NCBI GenBank assembly: GCA_000634515.1
Contig: JFNU01000139.1
Coordinates: 19,157 to 83,156, forward strand
Direction of reading: 5' to 3'
DNA length: 64,000 nucleotides
DNA from: Prochlorococcus sp. scB245a_520K10
GTDB taxonomy: Bacteria > Cyanobacteriota > Cyanobacteriia > PCC-6307 > Cyanobiaceae
A program made the translations under genes and the position numbers. The notes under the pieces are model-generated. The model made no database searches, was not told the origin of the DNA, and saw nothing but the letters and a program-made list of their open reading frames with translations. Of the stretch, positions 28,401-39,620 are shown piece by piece. The stretch's first letter is position 1, and every line of letters begins with the position of its first letter.

Positions 28401-29479
28401 GAACTTGGCCTGAAACAATAGCTTGCGTTTTATGGGGTACTGATAACATCAAAACTTACGGAGAATCACTAGCACAAATCTTATGGTTTGTTGGGGTAAA
28501 ACCAAAACCAGATTCTGTTGGAAGAATTAACAAACTAGAATTAATCCCTTTAGAAGAATTAGGTAGGCCAAGAATAGACGTGGTAGTTAACTGTTCAGGA
28601 GTATTTAGAGATCTATTTATCAATCAAATGGCATTAATAGATCAGGCAGTCAAATTAGCAGCTGAAGCCGATGAACCATTGGAATCTAATTTTGTAAGGA
28701 AACATTCACTAGAACAAGCAGAAAAAGAAGGCACTTCTATCAGAGAAGCTTCAGCGAGAGTATTCTCTAATGCAAGTGGAAGTTACAGTTCAAATGTTAA
28801 TTTAGCCGTAGAAAATTCAACATGGGAAGAAGAAAATGAATTACAAGAGATGTATTTATCACGAAAAACATATGCTTTTAATGCCGATAATCCAGGTGAG
28901 ATGAATCAAAAAAGAGAGGTATTTGAGTCAGTAATGAAAACAGCAGATGTTACATTCCAAAACCTTGATTCTTCTGAGATTTCATTAACAGATGTAAGTC
29001 ATTATTTTGATTCGGATCCAACAAAATTGATCAAGACATTAAGAGATGACGGGAAAGAACCAAGTAGCTACATAGCCGATACAACCACTTCTAATGCTCA
29101 AGTTAGAACACTAGGAGAAACTATCCGATTAGACTCAAGAACAAAACTTTTAAATCCTAAGTGGTATGAAGGCATGCTCAAATCTGGCTACGAAGGAGTT
29201 AGAGAACTTTCTAACAGACTTAATTACACTCTTGGTTGGAGTGCGACAAGTGGTCAAGTAGATAATTTTGTATATGAAGAAACTAATGAAACATTTATAA
29301 ATGACGAAGAGATGAGAAAAAGATTAATGGATCTTAATCCTAATAGTTTCAGAAGAATTGTTGGAACATTGCTAGAAGTCAATGGTAGGGGGTATTGGGA
29401 AACTTCAGATGAGAATATAGAACAGTTGAAAGAACTATACCAAGAGGTAGAGGATAAAATCGAGGGAGTTAAAGAATAA
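25469..29479 (+). CDS. chlH: magnesium chelatase subunit H
   Basis: Large porphyrin-binding subunit of Mg-chelatase, which inserts Mg2+ into protoporphyrin IX with ChlI and ChlD, the first step committed to chlorophyll. At 1336 residues it is full length. Recognisable CobN/ChlH stretches are [40 protein letters not shown], the active-site-region [19 protein letters not shown] and VLPTGKN-like [17 protein letters not shown]. It is a single-gene unit with about 100 bases of upstream control region shared with dapB. Confidence 0.97.
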   Translation: MFTQVRSANRRVSPVEDNKHKVVVKAVYVVLEPQYQNSLTEAAKSINEMNGPIGIDLSGYLIEELRNESNFEDFKEDIANADIFVASLIFIEDLAQKVVDAVSPYKEKLKASIIFPSMPEVMRLNKLGSFSMAQLGQSKSIIGDLIKKKKESDGASFQDSMLKLLNTLPSILKYLPVEKAQDARTFILSFQYWLGGTTENLKNFLLMISEKYAVSENIKDQIEEFKIQDPETFPDLGIWHPLAPCMFESLKEYQNWENSRTDINPKDDKAPTIGLVLQRSHIVTGDDAHYVAVIQELEYRGARVLPIFCGGLDFSKPVNEFYYDSKNKDQPIVDGVVSLTGFALVGGPARQDHPKAIEALKRLNRPYMVALPLVFQTTQEWEDSDLGLHPVQVALQIAIPELDGAIEPIILSGRDDATGKAHTLQDRVDVIAERAIKWSTLRVKQRKDKKLAITVFSFPPDKGNVGTAAYLNVFGSIYRVLLEMKSKGYQIDELPSNSKELMEKVINNPEAMDGSPELNIAHKMSVKEYEEFTPYSQRLEENWGKPPGNLNSDGQNLLIYGKHFGNVFIGVQPTFGYEGDPMRLLYSRSASPHHGFAAYYTYVEKIWGADAVLHFGTHGSLEFMPGKQMGMSETCYPDSLIGSLPNLYYYAANNPSEATIAKRRGYASTISYLTPPAENAGLYKGLKELSELVGSYQQLRENSRGIQIVNAIVETSKQCNLDKDVELPSKDVEELSIDERDLFVGNIYKQLMEIESRLLPCGLHTIGEAPTAEEAVATLVNIASLEREQEGLRSLPGLLAESMGLTIEQIYDGNNKGELKFVELNEKIIKTARESIFAMVNSLKIVEGRVYLEKSLLSKLFDLLKVFGLNLPTPWLRVCNLNGFNEVNQKELNKLFDYLLFCLEQVCADKEMDSLIKALDGNYVLPGPGGDPIRNPGVLPSGKNIHALDPQSIPTTAAVAAAKSVVDKLIERQKEEQGTWPETIACVLWGTDNIKTYGESLAQILWFVGVKPKPDSVGRINKLELIPLEELGRPRIDVVVNCSGVFRDLFINQMALIDQAVKLAAEADEPLESNFVRKHSLEQAEKEGTSIREASARVFSNASGSYSSNVNLAVENSTWEEENELQEMYLSRKTYAFNADNPGEMNQKREVFESVMKTADVTFQNLDSSEISLTDVSHYFDSDPTKLIKTLRDDGKEPSSYIADTTTSNAQVRTLGETIRLDSRTKLLNPKWYEGMLKSGYEGVRELSNRLNYTLGWSATSGQVDNFVYEETNETFINDEEMRKRLMDLNPNSFRRIVGTLLEVNGRGYWETSDENIEQLKELYQEVEDKIEGVKE

Positions 29480-29487
29480 TAAATTTT

Positions 29488-30342
29488 TTATTTTCTGTAA
29501 ATCCTATCAGCTACTTTCAGGATTTGATAATTTAGTTTGACGTTGTGAACTCTCACAATGTCAATATTAAATTGAGAACAAAGACAACTTATTGCAAGTG
29601 TTCCTATATCCCTTTCTTTTGGATTTTTCTCATTCAAAATTTCTCCTATAAATCTCTTCCTAGATGCACCTATCAAAATTGGCAAATTCCATTTTTTAAA
29701 TTCATCTAAGTTTCTCAAGATTTCCAAATTATGAATGATATTCTTTGAAAAACCAATTCCAGGATCTACAATTATATTTTTCCTAGATATGTTTTTCTCT
29801 AAAGCATTTTTTATCAAATTCTCCAGAGAGAACTTAACTTCGCTCAATATATTCTCGTATTTAGAAAGTTCATTCATATTTTGACTATTTCCACGACTAT
29901 GAGTTATGACAAAAGGGCAATTAAATTCTGAAACAACATTCAAAATTTCCTTATCCCTTCTTCCTCCAGTAATATCATTTATCCAATTTGCGCCATTTAA
30001 AAGAGCTTCTTGAGCTACATCAGAATTAAATGTATCAATAGAAATTAAAATCTCTGGATATTCAGATCTTATTATTTTTAAATACGGAATCAACCTTTTT
30101 ATTTCTATCTTAGATCCAACTTCAATAGCTCCAGGCCTCGTGCTCTGAGCACCTAGATCAATAATATCTACCCCATTATTTAAAAAATGATTAACTTGAT
30201 CTAAAACTTTTTTTGAAGTATTTAAATCTCCTCCATCACTAAATGAATCAGGAGTTAAATTAATAACTCCCATAATTGAAGTTTTTTCTCCCCAGCCTTT
30301 TGGCCATGGATTTTTTCTATTGATAATTTGCAATTCTTGCAA
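29488..30342 (-). CDS. folP: dihydropteroate synthase
   Basis: Joins p-aminobenzoate to the pterin diphosphate in folate synthesis. Signatures are [15 protein letters not shown] near the N-terminus, [32 protein letters not shown] and GASRKRFIG. At 284 residues it is normal. Its start overlaps the 3' end of tpiA by 26 bases, so it is translated from the same message. Confidence 0.95.
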   Translation of the reverse strand: MQELQIINRKNPWPKGWGEKTSIMGVINLTPDSFSDGGDLNTSKKVLDQVNHFLNNGVDIIDLGAQSTRPGAIEVGSKIEIKRLIPYLKIIRSEYPEILISIDTFNSDVAQEALLNGANWINDITGGRRDKEILNVVSEFNCPFVITHSRGNSQNMNELSKYENILSEVKFSLENLIKNALEKNISRKNIIVDPGIGFSKNIIHNLEILRNLDEFKKWNLPILIGASRKRFIGEILNEKNPKERDIGTLAISCLCSQFNIDIVRVHNVKLNYQILKVADRIYRK

Positions 30343-31042
30343 AACTATTAGGATCTAGTGAAGCCCCTCCAACTAAGACTCCATCTATATCACTCATCGA
30401 CATAATCTCGTCAATATTATTAGGTTTAACTGATCCTCCATATTGAATAATCACATCATCAAAACCTATTAATTTTCGAATCAAAGAACATATTTTATTG
30501 GCGTCTTTAGCTTCACATGTTTTACCTGTACCAATAGCCCAAATTGGTTCATAGGCAACTATGAGATTCGATGGATCAGTATTTTCTAAACCTTGTTCGA
30601 CCTGTCTAGTAATGACTCTATCTGCTTCACCTCTCTCTCTTTGTTCTAAAGTTTCTCCAACACAGACTATCGGCGTAAGTCCACTAGATTGTGCAAAAAC
30701 TGCTCTTTTATTAATCTGTTCATCACTTTCACTAAAATATTTTCTTGGTTCACTATGACCAACAATTGCATATGAAACCCCGTGTTCAAGAAGCATTTTT
30801 GGAGATATTTCTGCAGTAAATGCTCCCTCATCTTCCCAATGAATATTTTGACTAGAAATATCTAAATAATCAAAATCAGAATGATTTGAAAAGGTTGAAA
30901 TAGCTGTAAAGGGTGGAGCAATAATAACTTTACGATCATCCCTGATTTTTTTTATTAAAGGTATAAACTCTTCTAAATAAGATTTAGCTTCAGCACAAGT
31001 CATGTGCATTTTCCAATTACCAGCAATTACAGATTTTCTCAA
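30317..31042 (-). CDS. tpiA: triosephosphate isomerase
   Basis: Interconverts dihydroxyacetone phosphate and glyceraldehyde 3-phosphate in glycolysis and the Calvin cycle. Catalytic residues are visible: K11 in GNWKMH, H96 in VGHSEPR and E165 in [13 protein letters not shown]; the phosphate loop is VLVGGASL near the C-terminus. At 241 residues it is standard. It overlaps folP downstream and follows the S4 gene on the same strand after about 50 bases. Confidence 0.97.
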   Translation of the reverse strand: MRKSVIAGNWKMHMTCAEAKSYLEEFIPLIKKIRDDRKVIIAPPFTAISTFSNHSDFDYLDISSQNIHWEDEGAFTAEISPKMLLEHGVSYAIVGHSEPRKYFSESDEQINKRAVFAQSSGLTPIVCVGETLEQRERGEADRVITRQVEQGLENTDPSNLIVAYEPIWAIGTGKTCEAKDANKICSLIRKLIGFDDVIIQYGGSVKPNNIDEIMSMSDIDGVLVGGASLDPNSFARIANYQ

Positions 31043-31094
31043 AATACTATCTCCAAGAGAATCATATTAATATAAACCGAGCTTAATGGGCCAT

Positions 31095-31271
31095 TTATTC
31101 AAAAATTAATTCATTTTTTAGAAACATAACTTTATCTCCTTTACTTAACTTTCTTCCTCTTCTAGTTTCAATTACTCCATTAACTTTGACAGAACCAGAT
31201 TTAATAAAAATTTTTGCCTCTCCACCAGAAGAAACCAAATTTTTCCATTTTAAGAATTGATCTAATTTCAT
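31095..31271 (-). CDS. S4-domain RNA-binding protein (YbcJ/RlbA-like)
   Basis: 58-residue single-domain protein, ATG at 31271 and TAA at 31095-31097. The S4 fold is plain: LDQFLKWKNLVSSGGEAK, then IKSGSVKVNGVIETRRGRKL and GDKVMF. Such solitary S4 proteins bind structured RNA or ribosomal subunits. It is divergent from the ABC exporter gene, with only 34 bases between the start codons. Confidence 0.85.
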   Translation of the reverse strand: MKLDQFLKWKNLVSSGGEAKIFIKSGSVKVNGVIETRRGRKLSKGDKVMFLKNELIFE

Positions 31272-31305
31272 TGTTTTGTAAATTCAGAGATATTGATAAA
31301 GTAGG

Positions 31306-33036
31306 ATGAATAATAAAATATATAATATCTTGCGATTAATACCTCCAGTCAGGCCATATTCAAATAGGTTTTTAAAGGGTTTCATATGCATGCTTATTTA
31401 TGTGGGTTGTTGGCCTTTATTAGCTTACTTAGCAGGAAACCTAATCCCCGCAATTGGCTCTGGTGATCTTTCAAAAGTTTCTAGCATAATAGTTAAGTCG
31501 TTATTAGTATTTTTAATTCAAAAATCTGCCCAATTTGGGCAAGATGTTTTTATCGCAAAACCATCTTTAGAAATTAGCGAAATAATGAGAAGAAACTTAT
31601 TTCGCAAAATTCAAAAAATAAAAATGAACTCAGTTGAAAAGATATCGGCAGGAGATATTACATACAGACTTACAGAAGACGCCGACAGAGTAAGCGAAGT
31701 TATTTATAAAACAGCTCAGGATACTATTCCATGCACCTTACAATTACTAGCTGTAATAATTTATATGTTTTATTTAGATTGGTCACTCACATTATCAACG
31801 TTTGTTTTGGCACCTTTGATTATTCTTTCAGTTAATAGTTTTGGAAGAAAAGTTTTATTAGCATCTGAAAAAAGTCAAGAATCAACAAGCGACCTAGCAG
31901 GATTAATAGGTGAATCTATAAATGGAATGTCAACGATAAGAGCTTTCGCTGCTGAAAATTGGATTGAAAATAGATTTTATAAAAAATTAAATTCTAATAA
32001 AAAAGCAAAATATAACACCTTAAAATTACTTGCATTCCAGCATCCAGTTGTAGGCTTTGTAGAGGCATTTGGAATTTTAGCAATATTAGGGTTAGGAGCC
32101 GCAAGAATTAACTTGGGTCTCCTGACTAGTCAAGAATTTAGTAGTTTTTTTGCCGCAATATTGATGCTTATTGATCCAATAAGCCATGTAAGCACAAATT
32201 TTAATGACTATAAACAAACAGAAGCATCTATTAAAAGGTTAAAGAAGATAAATCTAGAACCTATCGAAGATGAAAAAGAAAACTTAGCAAGAATATTGAA
32301 TATTGAGGGCAAAATAAATTTCAAAACAGTTAATTTTGAATACAAAAAAGATAATCAAGTTCTTAAAAATATAAATTTAGAAATTAAAAAAGGGGAAGTT
32401 ACAGCTTTCGTTGGAGCTTCAGGCGCTGGCAAAAGCACAATGATGGCCTTGATATTAAAATTTATAACGCCTAATAATGGTGAAATATTAATTGATGACA
32501 AAAATCTAAAGTTATTAAATACTAAAGACATAAGAAAAAATATTGCATTAGTGCAACAACAGCCTTTTTTATTTTCTGGAAAAATTATTGATGCAATAAG
32601 AATGGGAAGAAGTTTTACCAAAGAAGAAGTTATAGAATCAGCAAAAAAATCAAATGCTCACCACTTCATTCAACAGCTTCCTGAAAAATATGAAACTAAG
32701 ATAACTGAAAGAGGATCAAATTTTTCAGGGGGTCAGATACAAAGGATAGCAATTGCAAGAGCGATACTAGGAAACCCATCCATTCTTCTCTTAGATGAGG
32801 CCACAAGTGCATTAGATGCAGAATCAGAATCAGAAGTTCAAGAAGGGCTTAATAGAGCTATGAAAAATAGAACTGTAATTATAATTGCCCATAGATTAGC
32901 CACTACTCAAAAGGCAGATAAAATAGTTGTCTTTAATAATGGTGAAATTGTTGAGGTTGGGAAACATATTGATTTACTTAATAAAGAAGGGATATATAAA
33001 GAATTATGTGAAAAACAATTAATTAACAAAGTATAA
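31306..33036 (+). CDS. ABC exporter, fused membrane and ATPase domains (MsbA-like)
   Basis: 576-residue half-transporter that would act as a homodimer in the inner membrane. Six membrane helices fill about residues 1-310. The ATPase domain follows with Walker A GASGAGKST at 370-378, signature SGGQ at 474-477, Walker B D497-E498 and the switch His in IIAHR. The family exports lipids, lipopolysaccharide precursors or drugs; the substrate is not readable. It is divergent from the S4 gene. Confidence 0.92.
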   Translation: MNNKIYNILRLIPPVRPYSNRFLKGFICMLIYVGCWPLLAYLAGNLIPAIGSGDLSKVSSIIVKSLLVFLIQKSAQFGQDVFIAKPSLEISEIMRRNLFRKIQKIKMNSVEKISAGDITYRLTEDADRVSEVIYKTAQDTIPCTLQLLAVIIYMFYLDWSLTLSTFVLAPLIILSVNSFGRKVLLASEKSQESTSDLAGLIGESINGMSTIRAFAAENWIENRFYKKLNSNKKAKYNTLKLLAFQHPVVGFVEAFGILAILGLGAARINLGLLTSQEFSSFFAAILMLIDPISHVSTNFNDYKQTEASIKRLKKINLEPIEDEKENLARILNIEGKINFKTVNFEYKKDNQVLKNINLEIKKGEVTAFVGASGAGKSTMMALILKFITPNNGEILIDDKNLKLLNTKDIRKNIALVQQQPFLFSGKIIDAIRMGRSFTKEEVIESAKKSNAHHFIQQLPEKYETKITERGSNFSGGQIQRIAIARAILGNPSILLLDEATSALDAESESEVQEGLNRAMKNRTVIIIAHRLATTQKADKIVVFNNGEIVEVGKHIDLLNKEGIYKELCEKQLINKV

Positions 33037-33065
33037 TTTTACATGTTTATTAAAAAGTAAAATCC

Positions 33066-33284
33066 ATGAGTGAAAACACAAATGATTCTGGCAACCCAGT
33101 TTTAACATTTGAAGGGAAGGAGTATCTGATAAATGATCTTTCTAAGGACATAAAAGAATCTATAAAAGGATTGCAAATAGCGGAAACTCAACTAAAAATG
33201 CATGAGGATACATTGAAATTACTCTCAATTAGTCGAAACTCTTTAGCAAATCAATTAAGAGAAAAACTAAAAAACTTAGAGTAA
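33066..33284 (+). CDS. DUF6447-like small protein (72 aa)
   Basis: 72 residues with an N-terminal LTFEGKEYLINDLSKDIKES and a C-terminal helix likely to form a coiled coil (GLQIAETQLKMHEDTLKLLS). The G-K-E-Y-x-x-x-D-L-S start is typical of DUF6447 proteins, common in picocyanobacteria and their phages. It follows the ABC exporter by 29 bases and converges on carB with a 4-base gap. Function unknown. Confidence 0.7.
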   Translation: MSENTNDSGNPVLTFEGKEYLINDLSKDIKESIKGLQIAETQLKMHEDTLKLLSISRNSLANQLREKLKNLE

Positions 33285-33288
33285 AGTT

Positions 33289-36200
33289 TTAATAATTATG
33301 GATTTCTTGTAGAGAGTAAGTATCAATATCATTTCTTTGCAAAGCCTTTATTGCTTTAATGGCGGCTTTGGCTCCAGGAATAGTTGTAAAAGTTGGAATA
33401 TTATATTCTAAGGCAGCCCGTCTTAAATATGCATCATCATGGAGAGCTTGGGAGCCTATTGGTGTATTAATAATTAATTGAACAAGTCCTGAACGAATTA
33501 AGTCCTCTATATTTGGTCTACCTTCATGTACCTTTAGCACTTCTTCAACTTGAATGCCTAAGTCAACCAAATATGAAGCTGTACCTTTTGTTGCAATTAA
33601 CTTAAATCCTAAGATCAACAATTCCCTTGCAATTTCTTCAAGATTTTTTTTATCTAAATCATTAGTAGACAAAAAAGCTACTCCCTCAGAAGGAACTCCA
33701 TTTCCTGCTGCCAATTCTGACTTAGCATAAGCAATTCCAAAATCTTTTGCTAAGCCCATTACTTCTCCAGTAGATCTCATTTCAGGACCAAGGAGTGTAT
33801 CAGAACCTGGAAATCTTTTGAAAGGCAAAACAGCTTCTTTTACAGCCTGATATTTTGGAGAAAATTCTTTAGTAAAATTTACATCTTCTAATGTAAAACC
33901 TTGCATTAACTGAGTCGCTAATTTTGCAACTGGTTTACCTATTGCCTTTGAAACAAAGGGGACTGTTCTAGAAGCTCTTGGATTTGCCTCAAGAATAAAT
34001 AATTTATTTTCTTTATTATTTAAATTTTTCACTGCAAATTGCAAATTAATTAAGCCTACAACATTTAGTCTTCTTGCAATTAATTTTGTCCAGCTTTTTA
34101 CAGTCTCCAGAGTGGATTCTGAAAGAGAAATGGATGGTAAACAACAAGCTGAATCTCCTGAATGAATTCCTGCAGGTTCAACATGTTCCATCAGACCAGC
34201 TATTACAACAGAACCTTCTGAATCACATAAAGCATCAACATCTATCTCAATAGCATTATTCAAATATTGATCAAGGAGAATTGGATGATCAGGCGATACC
34301 TTAACTGCTTCAGAGATGTATCTAAATAATTCATTCTCATCTTTAACAATTTCCATTGCCCTACCTCCTAGAACGTAGGAGGGTCTAACAACCAAAGGGA
34401 ATCCAATATTTTTTGCTACAGTTTGTGCTTCATTTTGATTACGAGCTATACCGTTTAAAGGTTGCCTAATTCTTAATTCCTCAAGAATTTTTGTAAATTC
34501 CTCTCTATCTTCTGCTAAATCAATAGAGATTGGAGATGTTCCTAGAATTTTTGATCCAGTTTTAACCCCATCATTAGATTTAAGCCATTCAAATAAAGGT
34601 AAGGATAATTTCAGCGGAGTTTGACCCCCGAATTGAACTATTAAACCATAAGGATTTTCAGCCTCTATTATATTGAGTACATCCTCTAAAGTTACTGGCT
34701 CAAAATATAAAATATCGCTAGTATCGTAATCTGTTGATACGGTTTCAGGGTTACTATTAACCATTATAGTTTTGTAACCATTTGTCGAAGCTTGGTATGA
34801 CGCATGGCAACAACAATAATCGAATTCTATTCCCTGACCGATTCTGTTTGGACCTCCCCCTAAAATCATAATTTTTTTTGATTTATTATCTTTTGAAATC
34901 TCGTTATCACAAGTTTGAGAATTAAAATTAATAAAAGACTCTTCGTAAGTTGAATAATGATAGGGAGTTGAGGAGGAGAACTCTGCTGAACAAGTATCAA
35001 CAGTTTTATAAATTGGTATTATATTTTGTTCTTTTCTATAATTTCTTACATCAAAAAATTCAGAATTAGTTAACTTTGCTATCTGTTGATCTGAAAACCC
35101 TTGTTGTTTAGCTTTTAGCATTAAATCCCTATCTAATTCAATAAGTTTTTTTTCTTGCAAAAAATTAATTTCAAAATTAAAAATATTACGCAATTTCTCG
35201 ATAAACCATAAATCTATATTTGTAACTTCTTGAATATAAGAATTGGTTTTTCCAAGCTGCATAGCTTTTTTAATTATTAGAATTCTTTCAGATGTTGGGT
35301 TTCTTAAACTATTCCTTAGGTCATTTTCGCTTTTAAATTCATCTAATGAATCACATTCCCATCCAAAAATACCAACTTCTAAGGACCTTAATGCTTTCTG
35401 GAATGATTCTTCAAAAGATCGGCCAATTGCCATTGACTCACCAACGGATTTCATTGCCGTACTTAAAGTATTTGAGGAACCTTTAAACTTTTCAAAAGCG
35501 AATCGGGGAATTTTGGTGACAACGTAATCAATTGAAGGCTCAAAACATGCGGGTGTTTTTTTTGTGATGTCATTAATAATCTCATCGAGTGTATAGCCAA
35601 CAGATAATAATGCCGCAATCTTTGCTATAGGAAATCCAGTTGCTTTACTTGCCAAAGCAGAGGATCTACTAACACGAGGATTCATTTCTATGACAATAAC
35701 TTCCCCATTAGTGGGATTTATTGCAAATTGAATATTGCTACCTCCAGTTTCAACTCCTACTTCTCTAATGATTTTTAACGACAGGTCCCTCAATCTCTGA
35801 TATTCCTTATCTGTTAAGGTCTGTGCGGGAGCTACGGTAATCGAATCTCCAGTATGAACACCCATTGGATCTAAATTTTCAATGCTGCAAACTATTACTA
35901 CATTATCCGCAGTATCTCTCATTACCTCTAATTCAAACTCCTTCCATCCAATTAGTGATTTTTCAATCAATATTTGATTACTTGGACTTTCTTCTAAACC
36001 TGTTGTACACAATTCGACAAATTCTTCAAGATTGTAAGCAATTCCACCTCCTACTCCACCCAAAGTAAATGCAGGTCGAATTATAAGAGGGTATGAATTA
36101 ATTTTTTTTGATACCTTTTTAGCTTCAGTTAGGTTGGATGCTATCCCAGATGGGCATACATTTACATTTATTTTTTCCATCGATTCTTTAAACAATTTTC

Positions 36201-36585
36201 TATCTTCAGCTTTATTAATAGCTCTTAAATCAGCACCAATTAATTCAACATTATTTTTTTTTAAAAAATCTGACTCTGATAGTTTAACCGCAAGATTCAA
36301 AGCAGTTTGCCCTCCCATCGTAGGAAGAATTGCATCAGGTTTTTCTCTTAAAATAATCTGAGAAACAATTTCAGGAGTCAATGGTTCAATATATGTTTTG
36401 GTTGCAATCTCCGGATCAGTCATTATCGATGCAGGATTTGAATTTATCAATACGATCTCATAACCAGCTTTTCTTAAAGCTTTACATGCTTGAGTACCAG
36501 AGTAATCAAATTCGCAAGCTTGTCCTATAACAATCGGTCCAGACCCTAGAATAAGTATTTTTTTTAGATCACCTCTTTGAGGCAT
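33289..36585 (-). CDS. carB: carbamoyl-phosphate synthase large subunit
   Basis: Makes carbamoyl phosphate for arginine and pyrimidine synthesis from bicarbonate, glutamine-derived ammonia and two ATP. 1098 residues contain two homologous ATP-grasp halves ([20 protein letters not shown] near the start and [20 protein letters not shown] at about 577) and the C-terminal MGS-like allosteric domain ([14 protein letters not shown]). All expected regions are present. It is convergent with the DUF6447 gene and transcribed alone. Confidence 0.97.
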   Translation of the reverse strand: MPQRGDLKKILILGSGPIVIGQACEFDYSGTQACKALRKAGYEIVLINSNPASIMTDPEIATKTYIEPLTPEIVSQIILREKPDAILPTMGGQTALNLAVKLSESDFLKKNNVELIGADLRAINKAEDRKLFKESMEKINVNVCPSGIASNLTEAKKVSKKINSYPLIIRPAFTLGGVGGGIAYNLEEFVELCTTGLEESPSNQILIEKSLIGWKEFELEVMRDTADNVVIVCSIENLDPMGVHTGDSITVAPAQTLTDKEYQRLRDLSLKIIREVGVETGGSNIQFAINPTNGEVIVIEMNPRVSRSSALASKATGFPIAKIAALLSVGYTLDEIINDITKKTPACFEPSIDYVVTKIPRFAFEKFKGSSNTLSTAMKSVGESMAIGRSFEESFQKALRSLEVGIFGWECDSLDEFKSENDLRNSLRNPTSERILIIKKAMQLGKTNSYIQEVTNIDLWFIEKLRNIFNFEINFLQEKKLIELDRDLMLKAKQQGFSDQQIAKLTNSEFFDVRNYRKEQNIIPIYKTVDTCSAEFSSSTPYHYSTYEESFINFNSQTCDNEISKDNKSKKIMILGGGPNRIGQGIEFDYCCCHASYQASTNGYKTIMVNSNPETVSTDYDTSDILYFEPVTLEDVLNIIEAENPYGLIVQFGGQTPLKLSLPLFEWLKSNDGVKTGSKILGTSPISIDLAEDREEFTKILEELRIRQPLNGIARNQNEAQTVAKNIGFPLVVRPSYVLGGRAMEIVKDENELFRYISEAVKVSPDHPILLDQYLNNAIEIDVDALCDSEGSVVIAGLMEHVEPAGIHSGDSACCLPSISLSESTLETVKSWTKLIARRLNVVGLINLQFAVKNLNNKENKLFILEANPRASRTVPFVSKAIGKPVAKLATQLMQGFTLEDVNFTKEFSPKYQAVKEAVLPFKRFPGSDTLLGPEMRSTGEVMGLAKDFGIAYAKSELAAGNGVPSEGVAFLSTNDLDKKNLEEIARELLILGFKLIATKGTASYLVDLGIQVEEVLKVHEGRPNIEDLIRSGLVQLIINTPIGSQALHDDAYLRRAALEYNIPTFTTIPGAKAAIKAIKALQRNDIDTYSLQEIHNY

Positions 36586-36693
36586 AATTTAAAACCTTCA
36601 TTTATTTCATGCTACTGATAAATCATCAGATGTTAATCAAGTTACTTGAAAAGCAACATTTGTTTCTATAGTATTGGAAGAAATTAATTTTTT

Positions 36694-37332
36694 ATGAGCG
36701 AACTTCAGCGACTTAAAAGTTTGTTGCCTCCTGAGAATGAGAGTTGGGTATTTGTTGAAGCTGCTGCTGCTATAGATCCACCTCTAATAACACTTGAGGA
36801 AATTGGTCGTGATGAAGTAGAAATCCAAATTGATTTAGACGAATGGGATAACTTAGCAATTGACCACAGAAATTTATTATTTTGGCATGAAGTAGGAAAA
36901 ATTCAGAATGACACAATTCCCAGAGATGGATGGGAAATGGCTGCTCTTGCCATAGGGCTAGGAGGAGCAATTGGAGAATTGTGGGTACAAGATGGATTAC
37001 TTTTACTACTTGCTCTTGGTTTATCAAGTTTTGCTGGGTATAGATTATATATAAAAAATAACTCTGAGAAAAAACTTCAAGATGCCATTTTTGCAGATGA
37101 AAGAGCTATTGATCTTGCATGTAGATTTGGATATAGTATTCCCAATGCTTATAAAAGTCTTGGAGGAGCGTTAAAGGAGTTAATCGAGAAAACTCGAAAA
37201 AAGAAAAAAAGAAGTTTCTTCGAAGATAGATTAGATGCTTTAAGAAAAAGTGCAGAAAAAGCTAGATCAGAGTTATCTCAGCAAGAAGGTTCAGAAAAAT
37301 CAGTTTCAAGCGAAAATGTCTATGGACAATAA
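36694..37332 (+). CDS. DUF3318 cyanobacterial membrane protein
   Basis: 212 residues: an N-terminal soluble domain (ELQRLKSLLPPENESWVFVE; then HRNLLFWHEVGKIQNDTIPR), a glycine-rich hydrophobic segment (about 88-116) and a charged helical C-terminal half. This matches DUF3318, specific to cyanobacteria. The H-E-V-G stretch looks like a zinc motif but lacks the second His at the right spacing. It overlaps rsfS by 17 bases. Confidence 0.82.
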   Translation: MSELQRLKSLLPPENESWVFVEAAAAIDPPLITLEEIGRDEVEIQIDLDEWDNLAIDHRNLLFWHEVGKIQNDTIPRDGWEMAALAIGLGGAIGELWVQDGLLLLLALGLSSFAGYRLYIKNNSEKKLQDAIFADERAIDLACRFGYSIPNAYKSLGGALKELIEKTRKKKKRSFFEDRLDALRKSAEKARSELSQQEGSEKSVSSENVYGQ

Positions 37333-37666
37333 AAGTTTAGTTTTAATGGCAGCTAAAGCCTGTGATGAAAAAAAAGCAATAGATATAAAACTTATAAAAA
37401 TTGATAAGGTATCTTTTATAAGTGAATGGATACTGATTGCAGAAGGGTTATCTGATGTACAGGTTAGATCTATAACTAAATCTGTAGAGGGAGAGCTAAG
37501 AGAGAAGGCTAAAATTGAACCGATAAGAAAAGAGGGAGTTAACGAGGCAAAATGGGCTTTACTTGATTATGGCGACTTGATTGTAAATATTTTTCAACCA
37601 GAAATAAGGAAATTTTATGACCTTGAATCTTTCTGGAGTAATGGAGATAATCTTACATTTCCATAA
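37316..37666 (+). CDS. rsfS: ribosomal silencing factor RsfS
   Basis: Binds L14 of the large subunit and blocks subunit joining when cells slow growth. The family core is visible: AAKACDEKKAIDIKLIKID, ISEWILIAEGLSDVQVRSI, then WALLDYGDLIVNIFQPEIR with a final aromatic FYDLESFW. The ATG at 37316 is chosen (another at 37322); an open frame back to 37250 exists but does not look like the family and lies deep inside the DUF3318 gene. Confidence 0.92.
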   Translation: MSMDNKSLVLMAAKACDEKKAIDIKLIKIDKVSFISEWILIAEGLSDVQVRSITKSVEGELREKAKIEPIRKEGVNEAKWALLDYGDLIVNIFQPEIRKFYDLESFWSNGDNLTFP

Positions 37667-37673
37667 TTATTTT

Positions 37674-38168
37674 ATGAACGACTCTAAATGTCCTGTACCT
37701 AGAGAGCAACAACCCACAAATGAATATATTGAATTATCAAAATCCATAATTTTCTCTTGGCCAAAAACAAAAAAATCACTACTCCTTGTATTGATTAAAT
37801 TCTGGGTAGGTGCTTTTGTTCTATTCCTCTTTATTTCTTCGGGTAGTGTCTATTTCAAAACATCCCTTTTAAAATATATCCTTTTAAGTTTTTTTAGCAG
37901 CTTATCAATACCTCTATTAATTACTATAAGGCTATATCTTGGTTGGAAGCATGTATTTATGAGATTGACATCTGAAAAAGTAGAGTATGAAGAATCAGGA
38001 TGGTACGACGGTCAAGTGTGGACAAAGCCATTAAGTCTTAAAGAAAAAGAATCACTTATTGCCTCAATTGAGGTAAAACCCATTTTAAAAAATTTAATTC
38101 AAATTTTTTCTGTCATATCAGTCCTAGCTTTATCAGGAATTCTTTTTTTTCAATATAACAATTTCTAA
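37674..38168 (+). CDS. CGLD27-like (DUF1230) membrane protein
   Basis: 164 residues starting MNDSKCPVPREQQPTNEYIE, the family's conserved CPVPxEQxPxxEY start. Two helices follow in the middle (about 40-60 and 68-88), then RLYLGWKHVFMRLTSEKVEY and ESGWYDGQVWTKP, and a C-terminal helix. CGLD27 is conserved in green-lineage plastids and cyanobacteria, with no settled biochemical role. The start at 37674 is preferred over an upstream in-frame ATG at 37617 because it gives this conserved N-terminus. Confidence 0.88.
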   Translation: MNDSKCPVPREQQPTNEYIELSKSIIFSWPKTKKSLLLVLIKFWVGAFVLFLFISSGSVYFKTSLLKYILLSFFSSLSIPLLITIRLYLGWKHVFMRLTSEKVEYEESGWYDGQVWTKPLSLKEKESLIASIEVKPILKNLIQIFSVISVLALSGILFFQYNNF

Positions 38169-39134
38169 ATGAGTTCAAACTTTAAAAACCTATACACATC
38201 GAATAATCCTCCTTTACAAGCAACCTTAATGAGAGGCTCAAATATTGAATCGATTCATAAAATTCATGCTGTTATTAGTGACAAAAAAGGGAGGGTTTTA
38301 ATGTGCGCAGGAAATCCAGAATATAAAAGTTTTATAAGGTCAGCTTTAAAACCTTTTCAAGCAATACCTTTTGTTAGCAGTGGAGCTGCATCAAAAATCA
38401 ATAATGATTCGAAATCAATTGCATTAGCTTGCGGATCACATAGTGGATCAAAACTTCATTCAAGGGAAGCCTTCAAAATTTTATGGGAATACGATATAGA
38501 CATTAATAGTCTGAAATGTCCTAAAACAAAGACGAGTTCCTTAGAACATAATTGTTCAGGGAAACATGCTGCTTTCCTAGCTACATGCAAAAAAATGAAT
38601 TGGCCATTAGATAGTTACTTGAAGGGGGATCATCCACTTCAAATTGAGATATTTAGAATTATTTCTGAATTACTTGAGATCCCAATATCAGAAATAAATG
38701 CGGAACGCGATGATTGTGGAGCCCCAACTCTTTTTTTAAAACTAATAGAAATGTCCAAATTATATTCCCTCTTAAGTAGTTCAGACAATGCTGAATTAGA
38801 ACAAATAAGTAGAGCCATGACAACTAACCCATTAATGTTAAGTGACAATAATAAATTTGATACAGAAATAATTAAGGCTTCTCATGGACAAGTTATAGGT
38901 AAAGGCGGTGCAGAAGGAATACAATGCCTATGTAAAGTAAATGAAGGGATTGGACTGGCTTTAAAAGTAGAAGACGGCTCAAAAAGAGCTAAACATGCTG
39001 TTAGTCTTCACCTACTAAAACAATTAGAGTGGATATCTGACTTAAGAATTCAAGACATTGAAGAAAAAGTGTTTAATTTTTCAGAGGGTGTGAGAATCGA
39101 AGTTAAAGGGCAATTAAAATTCCAAGAATCCTAA
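38169..39134 (+). CDS. asparaginase (PF06089 type)
   Basis: 321 residues of the thermolabile rhizobial-type L-asparaginase family. Characteristic stretches are RSALKPFQAIPFVSSGAA, ALACGSHSGSKLHSREAF, LEHNCSGKHAAFLATC, RDDCGAPTLFL and GKGGAEGIQCL. It would hydrolyse asparagine to aspartate and ammonia. It abuts the CGLD27 gene with no gap, and the initiator tRNA gene follows 45 bases downstream. Confidence 0.88.
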   Translation: MSSNFKNLYTSNNPPLQATLMRGSNIESIHKIHAVISDKKGRVLMCAGNPEYKSFIRSALKPFQAIPFVSSGAASKINNDSKSIALACGSHSGSKLHSREAFKILWEYDIDINSLKCPKTKTSSLEHNCSGKHAAFLATCKKMNWPLDSYLKGDHPLQIEIFRIISELLEIPISEINAERDDCGAPTLFLKLIEMSKLYSLLSSSDNAELEQISRAMTTNPLMLSDNNKFDTEIIKASHGQVIGKGGAEGIQCLCKVNEGIGLALKVEDGSKRAKHAVSLHLLKQLEWISDLRIQDIEEKVFNFSEGVRIEVKGQLKFQES

Positions 39135-39179
39135 AGAAATAAAAAAAATAACCCTTTCAGATGTATGCTATGTATATGT

Positions 39180-39256
<77 letters not shown>

Positions 39257-39262
39257 TTTAGA

Positions 39263-39285
39263 AGCAGCCTTACGGCTGCTTTTTT
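39263..39285 (+). terminator. Rho-independent terminator of the fMet tRNA
   Basis: A 7-bp stem AGCAGCC/GGCTGCT with a TTAC loop, followed by five T bases. It lies 7 bases after the encoded CCA and ends the tRNA transcript. Between this point and 39620 I see only AT-rich DNA and the weak leftward ORF at 39364-39462. Confidence 0.9.
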
Positions 39286-39363
39286 ATTATTTATTATTCT
39301 CCTTTCAGGAATCAACAAAAATATTAGCAAAATGATGGAATATATCTTGTAAAAAAAAACTTA

Positions 39364-39462
39364 TTACAAATCCTTTTGCATAGAAAATTTAAAATCAACT
39401 CTCACTATTAGGCCAATAATTATAAAGAAAATTCCAATATAAGAATTCAAAGATAATTCCAA
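39364..39462 (-). CDS. possible one-helix microprotein (32 aa, TTG start)
   Basis: Leftward ORF from TTG at 39462 to TAA at 39364-39366. Residues 8-20 (YIGIFFIIIGLIV) form a hydrophobic helix, flanked by an acidic/polar start and a basic end (RVDFKFSMQKDL). The organised charge pattern suggests a real membrane peptide, but the start is non-ATG and the ORF is very short. Confidence 0.3.
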   Translation of the reverse strand: MELSLNSYIGIFFIIIGLIVRVDFKFSMQKDL

Positions 39463-39620
39463 AATGTTTATTTATGACTATAAATAAATCTTAGCTTATA
39501 AAACATTAGTATTAAATAGCCTCATAACAAGGATTGGGGGGAATATCAGAATGTTGAACTTTTTCCTATTTGAATCAGTAACTCTTTAGGGTAGAGTGAA
39601 ATCCATTAATTTATAAATTC

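Noticed and set aside
36880..36900. H-E-V-G in the DUF3318 protein as a zinc-protease site
   Set aside because: No second His follows at the HExxH spacing.
37250..37315. Longer N-terminus for RsfS
   Set aside because: It runs inside the DUF3318 coding region and adds Lys/Gln-rich sequence not seen in the family.
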